Under the pieces are notes generated by a model. It was not told where the DNA came from, searched no databases, and worked only from the letters and a program-made list of their open reading frames with translations. This document shows, piece after piece, positions 45,146 to 53,771 of a stretch of DNA of 64,000 bases. Origin of the DNA: Pedobacter sp. SYSU D00535. GTDB lineage: Bacteria; Bacteroidota; Bacteroidia; Sphingobacteriales; Sphingobacteriaceae. The stretch lies in contig NZ_JAFEWD010000001.1 of NCBI RefSeq assembly GCF_017355855.1, forward strand, positions 496,001-560,000, written 5' to 3'. Position numbers and translations under genes: made by a program. Each line of letters starts with the position of its first letter. Within the stretch, counting starts at the first letter, position 1.

Positions 45146-46408
45146 ATGCATTTTAACCTTAGTTTTTTAAAGGGCCGTCAGGATACAGAGTTTTTGAAGA
45201 AAATTATCGATGCGATAGAAGAAGCGGTTACCATTCAAGATAGCAAAGGTGAAACCATCGGCTTCAATAATAAAGCCCTGGAAATTTTGGAGCTGGATGA
45301 GGAGCAGCCTCCGGAAACATTTACCTGGAATACCAACTGGTCGCCCTTACAGGAGAGCGGTGAACCCATACCCTATGACGAGCTAGCTACGACAATTACC
45401 CAAAATACCGGTGTATCTCAAAAAGATGTTTTGATGGGACTTCGATCTGCACGGGGACATCGAAAGTGGTTGCGGGTAAACACTACCAAATTGGAACACA
45501 AGGACGACTTCTATGTTCTGGCCAGCTTTATTGACGTGACTGATCGTTATAACATCTTCAGGGAAACGAAGATTAAGGAGGACCGCTGGAAATTAGCGTT
45601 GGAAGGGAGCGAATTGGGTGTGTGGGATGTAGACCTACAAACGGAAGAAGTCTACCTGTCGGACCAGTGGTACGAGATGTTAGGTTACAAAAAGGGCGCA
45701 CTTGCTCCTAAAGAGGTACTCTACTTCGAACTTATGCATCCAGAAGATCAGCCAAGAGTGAAGGAAGAACTGGAAGACTACTTGTCTGGAACAACAGAGC
45801 AGTATCAAACGGAGTTCAGGCTTCGCTGCGGAGATGGCACTTGGAAATGGGTACACAGTAGCGGTAAAATAATGAGTAGAACGGCCGACGGAAAACCTAA
45901 ACGGGTAGCCGGAACAAATAAAGATATCTCTGCCAGGAAAGCAGCGGAAGAAGAGGTATTTTTAAGCCGTTCCATATTTTACAATGCCTACCATTACTCC
46001 GCTATCGGGATGGCACTTGTATCTCCTGAGGGCAACTGGATAGACGTAAACCCTGCTCTTCTCCGCGTCCTTGGATACACCAAAGAAGAACTGATTAAGC
46101 GCACATTTCAGGACATTACCCATCCAGACGACTTGGATGCCGACCTCGAGTTCTTACAAAAAACCTTGAACGGCGAGCTGGAAACGTACTCTATGGAAAA
46201 ACGATACCTCAACAGCAAAGGGGAAATTGTTTGGGCGCTATTGACGGTCTCTCTCGTAAGAACCGGAGGCGGAAAGCCCCAGTTTTTCATCTCTCAAATT
46301 ATTGACATTACTCCAACGAAGCTGTTGATAGCTGATTTGAACGCAAAAAATGACTTGCTTACCACCTTAAGTAAGGAGCTGGAAACTAAGCTGAACGACA
46401 AAGGCTAA
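45146..46408 (+). CDS. Three-PAS-domain protein without output domain
   Basis: The 420 residues hold three PAS domains: about 17-130 (IDAIEEAVTIQDSKGETIGF to YVLASFIDVTDRY), 150-275 (ALEGSELGVWDVDLQTEEV to VAGTNKDISARKAAEE) and 285-395 (NAYHYSAIGMALVSPEGNWI to ISQIIDITPTK). The second and third have PAC features. The sequence ends in a coiled coil (LIADLNAKNDLLTTL, then LETKLN) with no kinase, GGDEF or DNA-binding domain. A strong terminator follows directly, so the frame is not simply broken. Either the protein senses and signals by partner contact, or it is a kinase that lost its output. Confidence 0.85.
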   Translation: MHFNLSFLKGRQDTEFLKKIIDAIEEAVTIQDSKGETIGFNNKALEILELDEEQPPETFTWNTNWSPLQESGEPIPYDELATTITQNTGVSQKDVLMGLRSARGHRKWLRVNTTKLEHKDDFYVLASFIDVTDRYNIFRETKIKEDRWKLALEGSELGVWDVDLQTEEVYLSDQWYEMLGYKKGALAPKEVLYFELMHPEDQPRVKEELEDYLSGTTEQYQTEFRLRCGDGTWKWVHSSGKIMSRTADGKPKRVAGTNKDISARKAAEEEVFLSRSIFYNAYHYSAIGMALVSPEGNWIDVNPALLRVLGYTKEELIKRTFQDITHPDDLDADLEFLQKTLNGELETYSMEKRYLNSKGEIVWALLTVSLVRTGGGKPQFFISQIIDITPTKLLIADLNAKNDLLTTLSKELETKLNDKG

Positions 46409-46414
46409 ATTTTG

Positions 46415-46448
46415 AAGCCCAATCAGGTAAACTTGCCGATTGGGCTTT
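46415..46448. terminator. Bidirectional terminator between the PAS gene and clpP-like gene
   Basis: AAGCCCAATC and GATTGGGCTT are perfect arms with an inner loop of 13 bases, followed by TCGTTC. The two flanking genes converge. Confidence 0.7.
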
Positions 46449-46455
46449 CGTTCTT

Positions 46456-47154
46456 TCAATCTGCTACATTCGCTCTCAGCACCTCATCCACCATGCCAAA
46501 GTCCTTGGCTTCCTGCGCGATCATCCAATAGTCTCTGTCCGCTGCCCGATGAATCGTATCATAATCCTGACTGCTGTGTCTGGCGATGATCTCATACAGT
46601 TCTTGTTTAAGCTTAAGAACCTCCCGGGCTGTAATCTCAATATCTGAAGCCTGCCCTTGAACTCCTCCCAACGGCTGATGAATCATCACTCTAGCGTGGG
46701 GCAACGCCGCTCTCTTTCCTTTCGCTCCCGCGCAAAGCAAAACAGAAGCCATCGAAAGCGCTGTTCCCGTACAGATAGTCGCAACATCCGGGCTGATATA
46801 TTGCATCGTATCATAGATCCCTAAGCCTGCATAAACAACCCCTCCAGGCGAGTTAATATAAATCTGAATATCTCGCTGGGCGTCAGTGGACTGAAGGAAA
46901 AGCAATTGAGCTTGAATAATGTTAGCTACGCGATCATCAATAGCATCGCCGAGGAAAATTATGCGGTCCATCATCAATCTGGAAAAAACGTCCATTTGGG
47001 CTACGTTCAGCTGTCTTTCCTCGATAATATGAGGGGTCATCGCTAAAGGCTGCCAACTCCTCTCACTTTTTGAAATGAAGTGTTCCACCTGCAACGAGTT
47101 GATACGTCGATGCTTCAACGCATAAGATTTAAATTCCTCCTTTAAACTTTTCAT
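46456..47154 (-). CDS. ClpP-family serine protease paralogue
   Basis: From the chosen ATG (MKSLKEEFKSYALKHRR) the protein has 232 residues; two upstream in-frame ATGs would add 7 or 13. The core aligns with E. coli ClpP: VFSRLMMDRIIFLGDAIDD, YINSPGGVVYAGLGIYDTM, the Ser in GTALSMASVLL, the His in ARVMIHQPLGG, and the Asp in ADRDYWM, so the triad is complete. The Ser context is GTALSMAS, where typical ClpP has GQAASMGA. The N-terminal part before the core is about 45-60 residues longer than in E. coli. No ClpX gene is adjacent. Confidence 0.88.
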   Translation of the reverse strand: MKSLKEEFKSYALKHRRINSLQVEHFISKSERSWQPLAMTPHIIEERQLNVAQMDVFSRLMMDRIIFLGDAIDDRVANIIQAQLLFLQSTDAQRDIQIYINSPGGVVYAGLGIYDTMQYISPDVATICTGTALSMASVLLCAGAKGKRAALPHARVMIHQPLGGVQGQASDIEITAREVLKLKQELYEIIARHSSQDYDTIHRAADRDYWMIAQEAKDFGMVDEVLRANVAD

Positions 47155-47225
47155 AATTTTAATTTTATTGGACATACGTCTCCCCCGCCGCAAAAAAGCA
47201 GCAAACGAAGAGGCTTTAAATAGGA

Positions 47226-47498
47226 TTATTTTCTAATGAAGAGCCGCAATATCTTTTGCCTAAAGCTGCGGTGTTGCTTTTCGGAGAATAAGTTCTGATG
47301 CACTTCCTCTATCTCCTTCCGGAGCTCCTTCCGCCCAAATTCTCTGATAAGAATATAGCTTTGTTGCTGGGCTTTTACCTGCTCCGACAGATCGCCGCTA
47401 AGTAGTAGCTTCGCCTCAAGCAAAGCCGCGTCCCCGCCGTCCAGATGACCGAAAAGGTATTCCTCTACCGTTTTAATGTCCTTCAAGGAAGTCCTCAT
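47226..47498 (-). CDS. Small helical protein downstream of the sigma factor, possible anti-sigma
   Basis: A 90-residue protein starting MRTSLKDIKTVEEYLFGHLD, helical and charged, with a basic end (SFRQKILRLFIRK). It overlaps the 3' end of the sigma gene by 26 bases in another frame. Bacteroidota ECF genes are often followed by anti-sigma-type genes, which fits; but no zinc-binding anti-sigma motif or membrane helix is seen. The function is inferred from context only. Confidence 0.6.
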   Translation of the reverse strand: MRTSLKDIKTVEEYLFGHLDGGDAALLEAKLLLSGDLSEQVKAQQQSYILIREFGRKELRKEIEEVHQNLFSEKQHRSFRQKILRLFIRK

Positions 47499-48027
47499 AC
47501 TTAAGAGATTTATCTTTTACTGTTTGTCGCACTTTTTCAAGGCACTTGTATTTTTGAACGGTAGCTGACCGTTCCGTTTTAAATCCGAAGGTTTCTGCTA
47601 GCTCAGTCATTGTCAATTTATCATAGTAAAAAGACTTAAGTAGCTCGAGACACCTCTTACCACTTGCTTCGAGTACGGCTAACAAACTGCTATCACTCGG
47701 TCTTTCGCTTTCTTCGGCTTCGAGCATCCAGCTTTCAGTCTCCGGTAAAGGCTGTTTTGCCTGCTCAGCCGAAAACTCTCGATACCACAGATTCTTGGCG
47801 ATGCCCATCAGATATTTCAAATCTTCTTCCGTCGACCAGTTGGGTCTGCCTTCCAGCTTCTCGTACCAAATAACCAGGGCATCATGGAAAACATCTCTGG
47901 CCTGCTCAAAGCTTCCACCCCTTTTTGCTATAAACTTTGCTAGTGCCGGAAAAGCTCTTTTATACATATTCTCCAACCCGGCTTTCCTGTCGGTTTGGAA
48001 GTTTCTATCAAGTTTCATTTGCAACAT
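47473..48027 (-). CDS. RNA polymerase sigma factor, sigma-70/ECF type
   Basis: The 184-residue protein has a region-2-like block (FPALAKFIAKRGGSFEQARD, then VFHDALVIWYEKL) and a region-4-like helix-turn-helix (LLKSFYYDKLTMTELAETFGF, then VQKYKCLEKVRQTV). This matches short sigma-70 factors without regions 1 and 3. An acidic linker joins them. It is followed by an overlapping 90-residue gene, so both are co-translated. The regulon is unknown. Confidence 0.85.
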   Translation of the reverse strand: MLQMKLDRNFQTDRKAGLENMYKRAFPALAKFIAKRGGSFEQARDVFHDALVIWYEKLEGRPNWSTEEDLKYLMGIAKNLWYREFSAEQAKQPLPETESWMLEAEESERPSDSSLLAVLEASGKRCLELLKSFYYDKLTMTELAETFGFKTERSATVQKYKCLEKVRQTVKDKSLKYEDFLEGH

Positions 48028-48206
48028 AACAAGTGCCTTTTATTACTATATTCAAATTACATTCAAAATATCACCTCTCAATTTTATTTGGATTACTCCT
48101 TGTCGTGAAGACCCCCGCATATTGGCGCAATTACACTTTCTTGATGTCGCCGGGCAAGCTGACATTTGTATAGAAACAGACAATAACAGTTTACGGAGGA
48201 TGTAAG

Positions 48207-48281
48207 ATGAAGAAAAGATTTTATTTCCAATTTATGCTTCCATTAAACTGCCAAGGCTTTGGAATCCAACAAAAGTTATGA
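48207..48281 (+). CDS. Possible 24-residue ORF overlapping the DUF1801 start
   Basis: MKKRFYFQFMLPLNCQGFGI and four more residues end in TGA, sharing the four bases ATGA with the next gene. An A/G-rich stretch, GGAGGA, lies upstream. It may couple translation to the next gene, or be chance. Confidence 0.25.
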   Translation: MKKRFYFQFMLPLNCQGFGIQQKL

Positions 48282-48655
48282 ACAAAATTGAAACTATCGA
48301 CGCTTATATTGCAGGCTTCCCCCAGGATGTACAAACTGCAGTGACATTGGTGCGCGAAACCATTAGAACTGCAGCTCCGTCAGCTGAAGAAAAGATAAGC
48401 TACGGCCTGCCTGCCTATATCCTTAACAAAAAGCCTCTGGTTTATTTCGGTGCCTTTAAGAACCATATAGGCTTTTATGCATTACCCAGCGGAACCGCTG
48501 CATTTCAGCAAGAATTGTCACGATACAAAATCGGGAAAGGCTCTATCCAATTTCCATTAAGTGAACCGATGCCCCTCTCGCTTATCACTTCAATTGTAAA
48601 ATTCCGGATCGAGGAACTAAGCTTGGAGTTAGAAAAAAACACAAAAACCAGGTAA
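48278..48655 (+). CDS. DUF1801 / YdhG-like protein
   Basis: A 125-residue protein with the YdhG/frataxin-like layout: a start IETIDAYIAGFPQDVQTAVTL (split here into the helix and the pattern), the motif EEKISYGLPAYILNKKPLVY, then FGAFKNHIGFYALPSG and a C-terminal helix SLITSIVKFRIEELSLELE. Members are small stress-related proteins of unknown or iron-linked role. No catalytic residue is evident. It is transcribed away from the sigma factor gene. Confidence 0.85.
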   Translation: MNKIETIDAYIAGFPQDVQTAVTLVRETIRTAAPSAEEKISYGLPAYILNKKPLVYFGAFKNHIGFYALPSGTAAFQQELSRYKIGKGSIQFPLSEPMPLSLITSIVKFRIEELSLELEKNTKTR

Positions 48656-48730
48656 GAACCAAAAGTTGTGGTGGGGTATTGAAGGAGTTAAGAATGTAGC
48701 GTTAGGCCTATAACCTTCGTCTTTATTAAG

Positions 48731-49345
48731 ATGAAAAAATTCTTACATTCTTTGGTTTTTATTCTTTGCGTCGCCAGTTCATGTAAAAAAGAGGCTCCAG
48801 AAGGCGGTGGTGGAGAAAATCCAACAGCAGAAGATATTTCTTACAAGGAAGTCAACCTTACATTTGATCCCATGCAAAACACCTCGGTCTTTCTGGATGT
48901 GGATTTAAACGGGAGCAACGACTTTCAATTTTATACCGATAGGTTCGAGACAGACATCGACCAACTGGAGGCATTTCTTGTGAAACCGCTCGGTAGTAAC
49001 AAAGTGCTTGTAATTAAACTGACTGACAATCCCCTCTTCGACAGCAAGTCTCTTTTCTCTTTTAATACCCCCGAGACGATCACAGAAAACACCCCATTAG
49101 AACACGCTTGGAACACGAAAAACGGGGCTCTTGCTCTAAAGCATCACTCCACGAGCGATACGTTTATCGGAAGATGGAGCGACGGCACGCCTAAAACAAT
49201 GGCCTTTCAGCTCAGTAGCAGTGGTAAGAGTTATTATGGGTGGATTAAACTGCAGTATAGCAGAGAGAATAATGCAATGAGCATTTTAAGCTATGCCTAT
49301 AATAAGACTAGCGGCGGACCAATTAAAGCCGGTAGTTTAGAATAA
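48731..49345 (+). CDS. Lipoprotein of unknown function
   Basis: A 204-residue protein with a lipoprotein signal (MKKFLHSLVFILCVASSC) and a Gly/Glu-rich linker (EGGGGENPTAED). The body is beta-rich, with acidic stretches such as VFLDVDLNGSNDFQFY that resemble EF-type Asp loops, and a closing SGKSYYGWIKLQYS. No family is recognised. A terminator follows directly and the argS gene converges. Confidence 0.7.
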   Translation: MKKFLHSLVFILCVASSCKKEAPEGGGGENPTAEDISYKEVNLTFDPMQNTSVFLDVDLNGSNDFQFYTDRFETDIDQLEAFLVKPLGSNKVLVIKLTDNPLFDSKSLFSFNTPETITENTPLEHAWNTKNGALALKHHSTSDTFIGRWSDGTPKTMAFQLSSSGKSYYGWIKLQYSRENNAMSILSYAYNKTSGGPIKAGSLE

Positions 49346-49346
49346 C

Positions 49347-49380
49347 AAGAAGGGACTGCAGATGCAGCCCCTTCGCTCTT
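49347..49380. terminator. Bidirectional terminator between the lipoprotein and argS
   Basis: GAAGGG/CCCTTC and CTGCA/TGCAG pair around a GA dinucleotide, giving an 11-pair stem with one mismatch. The flanks are CAA and GCTCTT. Confidence 0.65.
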
Positions 49381-49385
49381 AAATC

Positions 49386-51152
49386 TTACATCCTTTCCGG
49401 CACCTCAATGCCTAATAGTGCCATTCCCTGTTTTATGATGTTTGCTGTAGCTTTCGACAAAGCCAGCCGGAAGTTCTTCAGTTGATAGTCATCTACCTTA
49501 AGTATCGGCTCTTCGTGATAAAATTTATTGTAAAGTTTCGCTAACTCATATACGTAATTTGCAATTTGAGCAGGGCTAAATTCTTTTGCTGCCGCCTGAA
49601 GTGTCTCAGAATACTTACTAAGGGCGAGAATTAGCTCCCTTTCTGTCGCGGAAAAGGTTTTAATGGCGTCGAATTCATACACATCCACGCCAGCTTTTCC
49701 TAAAACAGAGCAAATTCGGGCATGTGTGTATTGAATGAAGGGCCCTGTGTGTCCTTGAAAGTCGATGGACTCGTTCGGGTCAAACAGGAGACGCTTTTTA
49801 GGTTCAACCTTCAACAAAAAGTATTTCAGGGCTCCCATACCGATCATACTATATAACTTGCTCTTCTCCTTTTCTGAAAAACCTTCCACCTTCCCTAGCT
49901 CTTCCGTACGCTGTTTCGCTGTATCAACCATCTCCTGAATCAAATCATCAGCGTCTACAACGGTTCCTTCACGGGATTTCATTTTGCCGGAAGGAAGATC
50001 GACCATCCCGTAAGACAAATGGTATAAACCTTTAGCCCAGGATTTACCGAGTTTTTCCAGAATCAAAAACAGCACTTTGAAATGGTAGTCCTGCTCATTC
50101 CCAACTACGTAAATAGACTCGTCCATCTGGAAGTCGTCGTGCTTCAATTGCGCAGTACCCAAATCTTGGGTAATGTAGACCGAAGTGCCATCACCGCGAA
50201 GCACAAGCTTTTCATCCAGCCCCTCTGCTGTAAGATCAATCCAAACCGAGTTATCATCTTTCTTAAAGAAGACGCCTTTCTCCAGACCTTCATCTATGAT
50301 ATCTTTACCAAGCAAATAGGTGTTGGATTCGTAATAAAACTTATCAAAATTGACTCCCAGCTTCTTATAGGTTACGTCGAACCCCTCGTACACCCAGCCG
50401 TTCATCGTTTTCCAAAGACTAATGACTTCTTCGTCGCCGGCTTCCCACTTTTGCAACATGGACTGCGCCTCCTTAATTAAGGGTGCATTTTTCTTAGCCT
50501 CGTCCTCGGTTTGCCCTTGCGCCTTTAACTCATCAATCTGCTTTTTATATTCCTTGTCAAAAATCACATAGTAATTCCCAACCAGCTTATCGCCCTTCAA
50601 ACCTGTTGACTCAGGCGTCTCTCCGTTTCCGAACTTCTGCCAGGCTAACATCGACTTACAAATGTGTATGCCCCTATCGTTAACAAGATTCGCTTTTATT
50701 ACGTCATAACCACTAGCAGCAAGTATTTCTGATACCGAGTAGCCCAGGAGATTATTTCGGATATGACCCAGATGCAGGGGTTTATTAGTGTTTGGAGAGG
50801 AGTATTCTACCATCACCTTTTTGCCATTAGGGGCAGTTTCAGTGAATGAAGAACTTAGTATTTCATCACGAAAAGCGCTTAAAAGATACTCGTCTGTTAA
50901 TGAAATATTGAGAAAGCCTTTGATAACGTTAAATCGGGACACTTGGGAAAGATTAGTTACGAGGTACTCACCAATTTCGCTTCCTGTTTGTTCAGGAGAT
51001 TTTTTGGATAAGCGCGTAAGGGGAAATGTAACCACAGTTACTTCACCTTCAAACTCCTTTCGGGTTTCCTGTAAATTTATATCTGATTCTTTAAGTTCTG
51101 CAGCGTACAATGCCTTTACAGCATCAAGGGTTCCTTTTACAATAAAATCCAT
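49386..51152 (-). CDS. argS: Arginyl-tRNA synthetase
   Basis: This 588-residue class I synthetase charges tRNA-Arg. The HIGH-type motif is PLHLGHIRNNLLG near residue 118, the KMSKS-like loop is SGKMKSREGTVVD near residue 390, and the C-terminal anticodon-binding domain ends with NIIKQGMALLGIEVPERM. The N-terminal additional domain (DINLQETRKEFEGEVTVV) is typical. It diverges from the arginine deiminase gene across 105 bases and converges with the lipoprotein. Confidence 0.95.
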   Translation of the reverse strand: MDFIVKGTLDAVKALYAAELKESDINLQETRKEFEGEVTVVTFPLTRLSKKSPEQTGSEIGEYLVTNLSQVSRFNVIKGFLNISLTDEYLLSAFRDEILSSSFTETAPNGKKVMVEYSSPNTNKPLHLGHIRNNLLGYSVSEILAASGYDVIKANLVNDRGIHICKSMLAWQKFGNGETPESTGLKGDKLVGNYYVIFDKEYKKQIDELKAQGQTEDEAKKNAPLIKEAQSMLQKWEAGDEEVISLWKTMNGWVYEGFDVTYKKLGVNFDKFYYESNTYLLGKDIIDEGLEKGVFFKKDDNSVWIDLTAEGLDEKLVLRGDGTSVYITQDLGTAQLKHDDFQMDESIYVVGNEQDYHFKVLFLILEKLGKSWAKGLYHLSYGMVDLPSGKMKSREGTVVDADDLIQEMVDTAKQRTEELGKVEGFSEKEKSKLYSMIGMGALKYFLLKVEPKKRLLFDPNESIDFQGHTGPFIQYTHARICSVLGKAGVDVYEFDAIKTFSATERELILALSKYSETLQAAAKEFSPAQIANYVYELAKLYNKFYHEEPILKVDDYQLKNFRLALSKATANIIKQGMALLGIEVPERM

Positions 51153-51257
51153 CGCTCAAAATTAAACATTAAAGGGAAATAAGCCATTCTTTTATTCGCT
51201 CCTCCGATTTAATCAAGCCTTAACAAATCTGTTCCGCTTCCTGATTGTTGATAGAGT

Positions 51258-52685
51258 ATGCAATTGAAAGTTGGTTCAGAAATAGGAAGACTGCGGGCGG
51301 TGATAATCCATAGCCCTGATAGCGGCATTGGACGTGTCGCTCCTTCAAAAGCTCAGGATTGGTTATTTGAAGATATTCTGCATTTAGAGACCGTGAGAAA
51401 AAAGGAGTACGACTACTATGTGAAGCTTTTAATGTATTTTCTGGACCCTCCGAAAATTCAGGGTCAATTAGCGCAAATAGACTCGCCCGAGAGTAACCGC
51501 GAGTTTTATAAACCCGGAGCCGGCGCCTTTCACGCTTCCGCGAAGGTGATTGAAATAGAAAGCTTACTTGCTGATATATTGCATGACAAAGATATCTGCC
51601 AAACCCTTACTGCCTCCGTTTGCGCTATTGAGGGCCTTAGCTATAAGCTCCAGCAGGAACTCTTGCACACTCCAGCTAAGGAATTAGCGAAAGTGTTTAT
51701 TTCGGGCTCTTTATACGAGGGACAAATGATCTTCCCACCCATCCCCAATTTCATCTTTACCAGAGATATTAGTATTGTAATAAACGATCATATCCTGCTG
51801 AACAAGCCGGCGAAAAAAGCGCGGGCACGGGAGACCTTACTAGCCCGCTATATCTTTTTCAATCACCCTTATTTCGAAAAGTACAGCGACAATATTCTCG
51901 AGATCCCGGATACAGTAAAGTACTTTCTGCGTCCCGGCGAGGATTACGGAGAACGAGCAACAATTGAAGGTGGCGATGTGATGGTAGTAAGCCCTCAGCA
52001 CGTATTGATCGGTTGTAGCGAAAGAACCTCAGCCAGCGGCGCCAGCGAAGCAATTAAACTGCTTTTTGCTAAAAACGTAGTGGAGAAAGTGACCGTGGTT
52101 AAAATTCCTCCCAAACGGGACTACATGCATATCGACACTCTTTTTACCCAGATAAGAAGAGATGCCTGGGTAGTCTTGAAATCGATAGCTACTCAGCAAC
52201 AGAAGCGTGGTACTGACGCGGTAGATTATCTTTCGGAAGAAAGAAATCGCGAAAAGCCCGAAATAATTCAATTCCGGAAAGGTAAGATGGGTGAACCTAT
52301 CACCTATCCCTGCCTGGAGGCGCTACTTGACGATATTAGCAGAACAGATCTTAGAAGTAACGCTGAAACAACCTTCATCTATTCAGGAAACAATGAATTC
52401 CCCTTCGATATGCGAGAACAGTGGACAGACTCCTGCAACCTATTGGCATTGAAAGAAGGCGTCGTCCTGGGCTACGACCGTAATGACAAAACACTTGAGG
52501 CATTTAAAGAAAAGGGGTTCCAAATAGTCCGGGTAGAGGAATTACTAACCCGATTCGAAGAAGGAGTTACTTCACCTGAACAAGTAAGCAACACACTCAT
52601 CTTGATGCCATCGGGGGAACTCTCGCGGGCCAGAGGAGGCTTTCACTGCATGAGCATGCCTTTGTGGCGAGATGAGGTATACTAA
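51258..52685 (+). CDS. Arginine deiminase family protein
   Basis: The 475-residue enzyme has the guanidine-modifying fold: EIGRLRAVIIHSPD at the N-terminus, FTRDISIVINDHIL, TIEGGDVMVVSPQHVLIG, the His motif MHIDTLFTQI, and the catalytic Cys in GGFHCMSMPLWRD. It would hydrolyse arginine to citrulline and ammonia. It is longer than classical ArcA (about 410). The next gene, 17 bases on, is CtlX, so the two probably act in sequence. No arcB or arcC is nearby. Confidence 0.87.
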   Translation: MQLKVGSEIGRLRAVIIHSPDSGIGRVAPSKAQDWLFEDILHLETVRKKEYDYYVKLLMYFLDPPKIQGQLAQIDSPESNREFYKPGAGAFHASAKVIEIESLLADILHDKDICQTLTASVCAIEGLSYKLQQELLHTPAKELAKVFISGSLYEGQMIFPPIPNFIFTRDISIVINDHILLNKPAKKARARETLLARYIFFNHPYFEKYSDNILEIPDTVKYFLRPGEDYGERATIEGGDVMVVSPQHVLIGCSERTSASGASEAIKLLFAKNVVEKVTVVKIPPKRDYMHIDTLFTQIRRDAWVVLKSIATQQQKRGTDAVDYLSEERNREKPEIIQFRKGKMGEPITYPCLEALLDDISRTDLRSNAETTFIYSGNNEFPFDMREQWTDSCNLLALKEGVVLGYDRNDKTLEAFKEKGFQIVRVEELLTRFEEGVTSPEQVSNTLILMPSGELSRARGGFHCMSMPLWRDEVY

Positions 52686-52702
52686 AATTAAAACGACAAG
52701 AC

Positions 52703-53623
52703 ATGCTGGCTTCGAGTATACTGATGATAAGACCCGCCAGTTTCGGCTATAATCCGGAAACTGCAGTCAGTAATGCCTTTCAGACTAGCAGGGAGACGGG
52801 TGTGGCGGCGCAGGAACGAGCGCTGGAGGAATTCGATGCCTTCTCTGAACGATTACAGTTAGCTGGAATAGATGTTACTGTCGTGCAGGATGAGCAGGAC
52901 CCATATACCCCCGACTCTATTTTTCCCAACAATTGGCTAAGCACCCATCCGAACGGGAAAGTATTTCTTTACCCCATGGAAGTGCCCAGTCGTCGCCTGG
53001 AACGAAAACCGGCAGTCCTTGAAGCGATAAAAAGTCGCTTTGAAGTAACCGAGGTAATAGACCTTAGTTTCTTTGAAAACGAAGGGAAATTTTTAGAGGG
53101 GACAGGAAGTATGGTATTGGACGAAGTGACAAGGACCGCTTTCGCTTGCTGCTCCGGTCGCACCAATGTGGAAGTACTCGAGTATTTTTGTGAGATAGCT
53201 GACTTTCATCCCCTTACTTTCACCGCAGTTGACTTGCATCAAAAGCCTGTGTATCACACCAATGTGATGATGTGCCTCGGTGAGAGATTTGGGGTAATAT
53301 GCATGGACTCCATTCCGGATCAAAAAGAAAAGACGAGAGTCATAAACGAATTGAAGAACAGCGGCCGAGAGTTGATTGCTATATCTCAGGAACAACTATC
53401 GTCCTTTGCGGGGAATATGTTGCAACTGGAAGCAACTGGCAGAAAGGTTATCGTAATGTCAGAACAGGCGCGTAATTCACTAGTACCTGAACAGCTGAAA
53501 GTGCTCAAGAAATACGGAGACATAGTGTCTGCAGACCTTCGTACCATTGAATCCTGTGGCGGGGGTAGTGCACGTTGTATGATAGCTGAATTGAAACTGC
53601 CAAAAATGGTTGTAAAACGTTGA
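52703..53623 (+). CDS. ctlX: Citrulline hydrolase CtlX (amidinotransferase family)
   Basis: The 306-residue protein has the same pentein fold in short form. RPASFGYNPETAVSNAF, DEQDPYTPDSIFPNNW, TNVMMCLGERFGVICMDSI and the catalytic Cys in SCGGGSARCMIAELK are the family blocks of CtlX, the hydrolase described in Francisella as using citrulline. With the arginine deiminase it would give ornithine without carbamoyl phosphate. The intervening gap is 17 bases; the pair should be co-expressed. Confidence 0.85.
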   Translation: MLASSILMIRPASFGYNPETAVSNAFQTSRETGVAAQERALEEFDAFSERLQLAGIDVTVVQDEQDPYTPDSIFPNNWLSTHPNGKVFLYPMEVPSRRLERKPAVLEAIKSRFEVTEVIDLSFFENEGKFLEGTGSMVLDEVTRTAFACCSGRTNVEVLEYFCEIADFHPLTFTAVDLHQKPVYHTNVMMCLGERFGVICMDSIPDQKEKTRVINELKNSGRELIAISQEQLSSFAGNMLQLEATGRKVIVMSEQARNSLVPEQLKVLKKYGDIVSADLRTIESCGGGSARCMIAELKLPKMVVKR

Positions 53624-53689
53624 TTTTTGTACTTTTTGTAATCTTTTTATCCCCAAGAAATAACTCGTCATCTAAACTACATTTTTTGC

Positions 53690-53697
53690 TATTTTCG
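53690..53697 (+). promoter_or_regulatory. Putative -7 element of speA
   Basis: TATTTTCG, followed by CAGCG, matches the TAnnTTYGCAG pattern seen before gyrA, mqnE and the tRNA. The spacing to the ATG is about 75 bases. A -33 TTG is not clear. Confidence 0.4.
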
Positions 53698-53771
53698 CAG
53701 CGTAATTGTAGCCTTTTTACGTTTAGTTCGTACAAAGCGATTTACTTATTTAAAATTCGGGAAATTATTAA

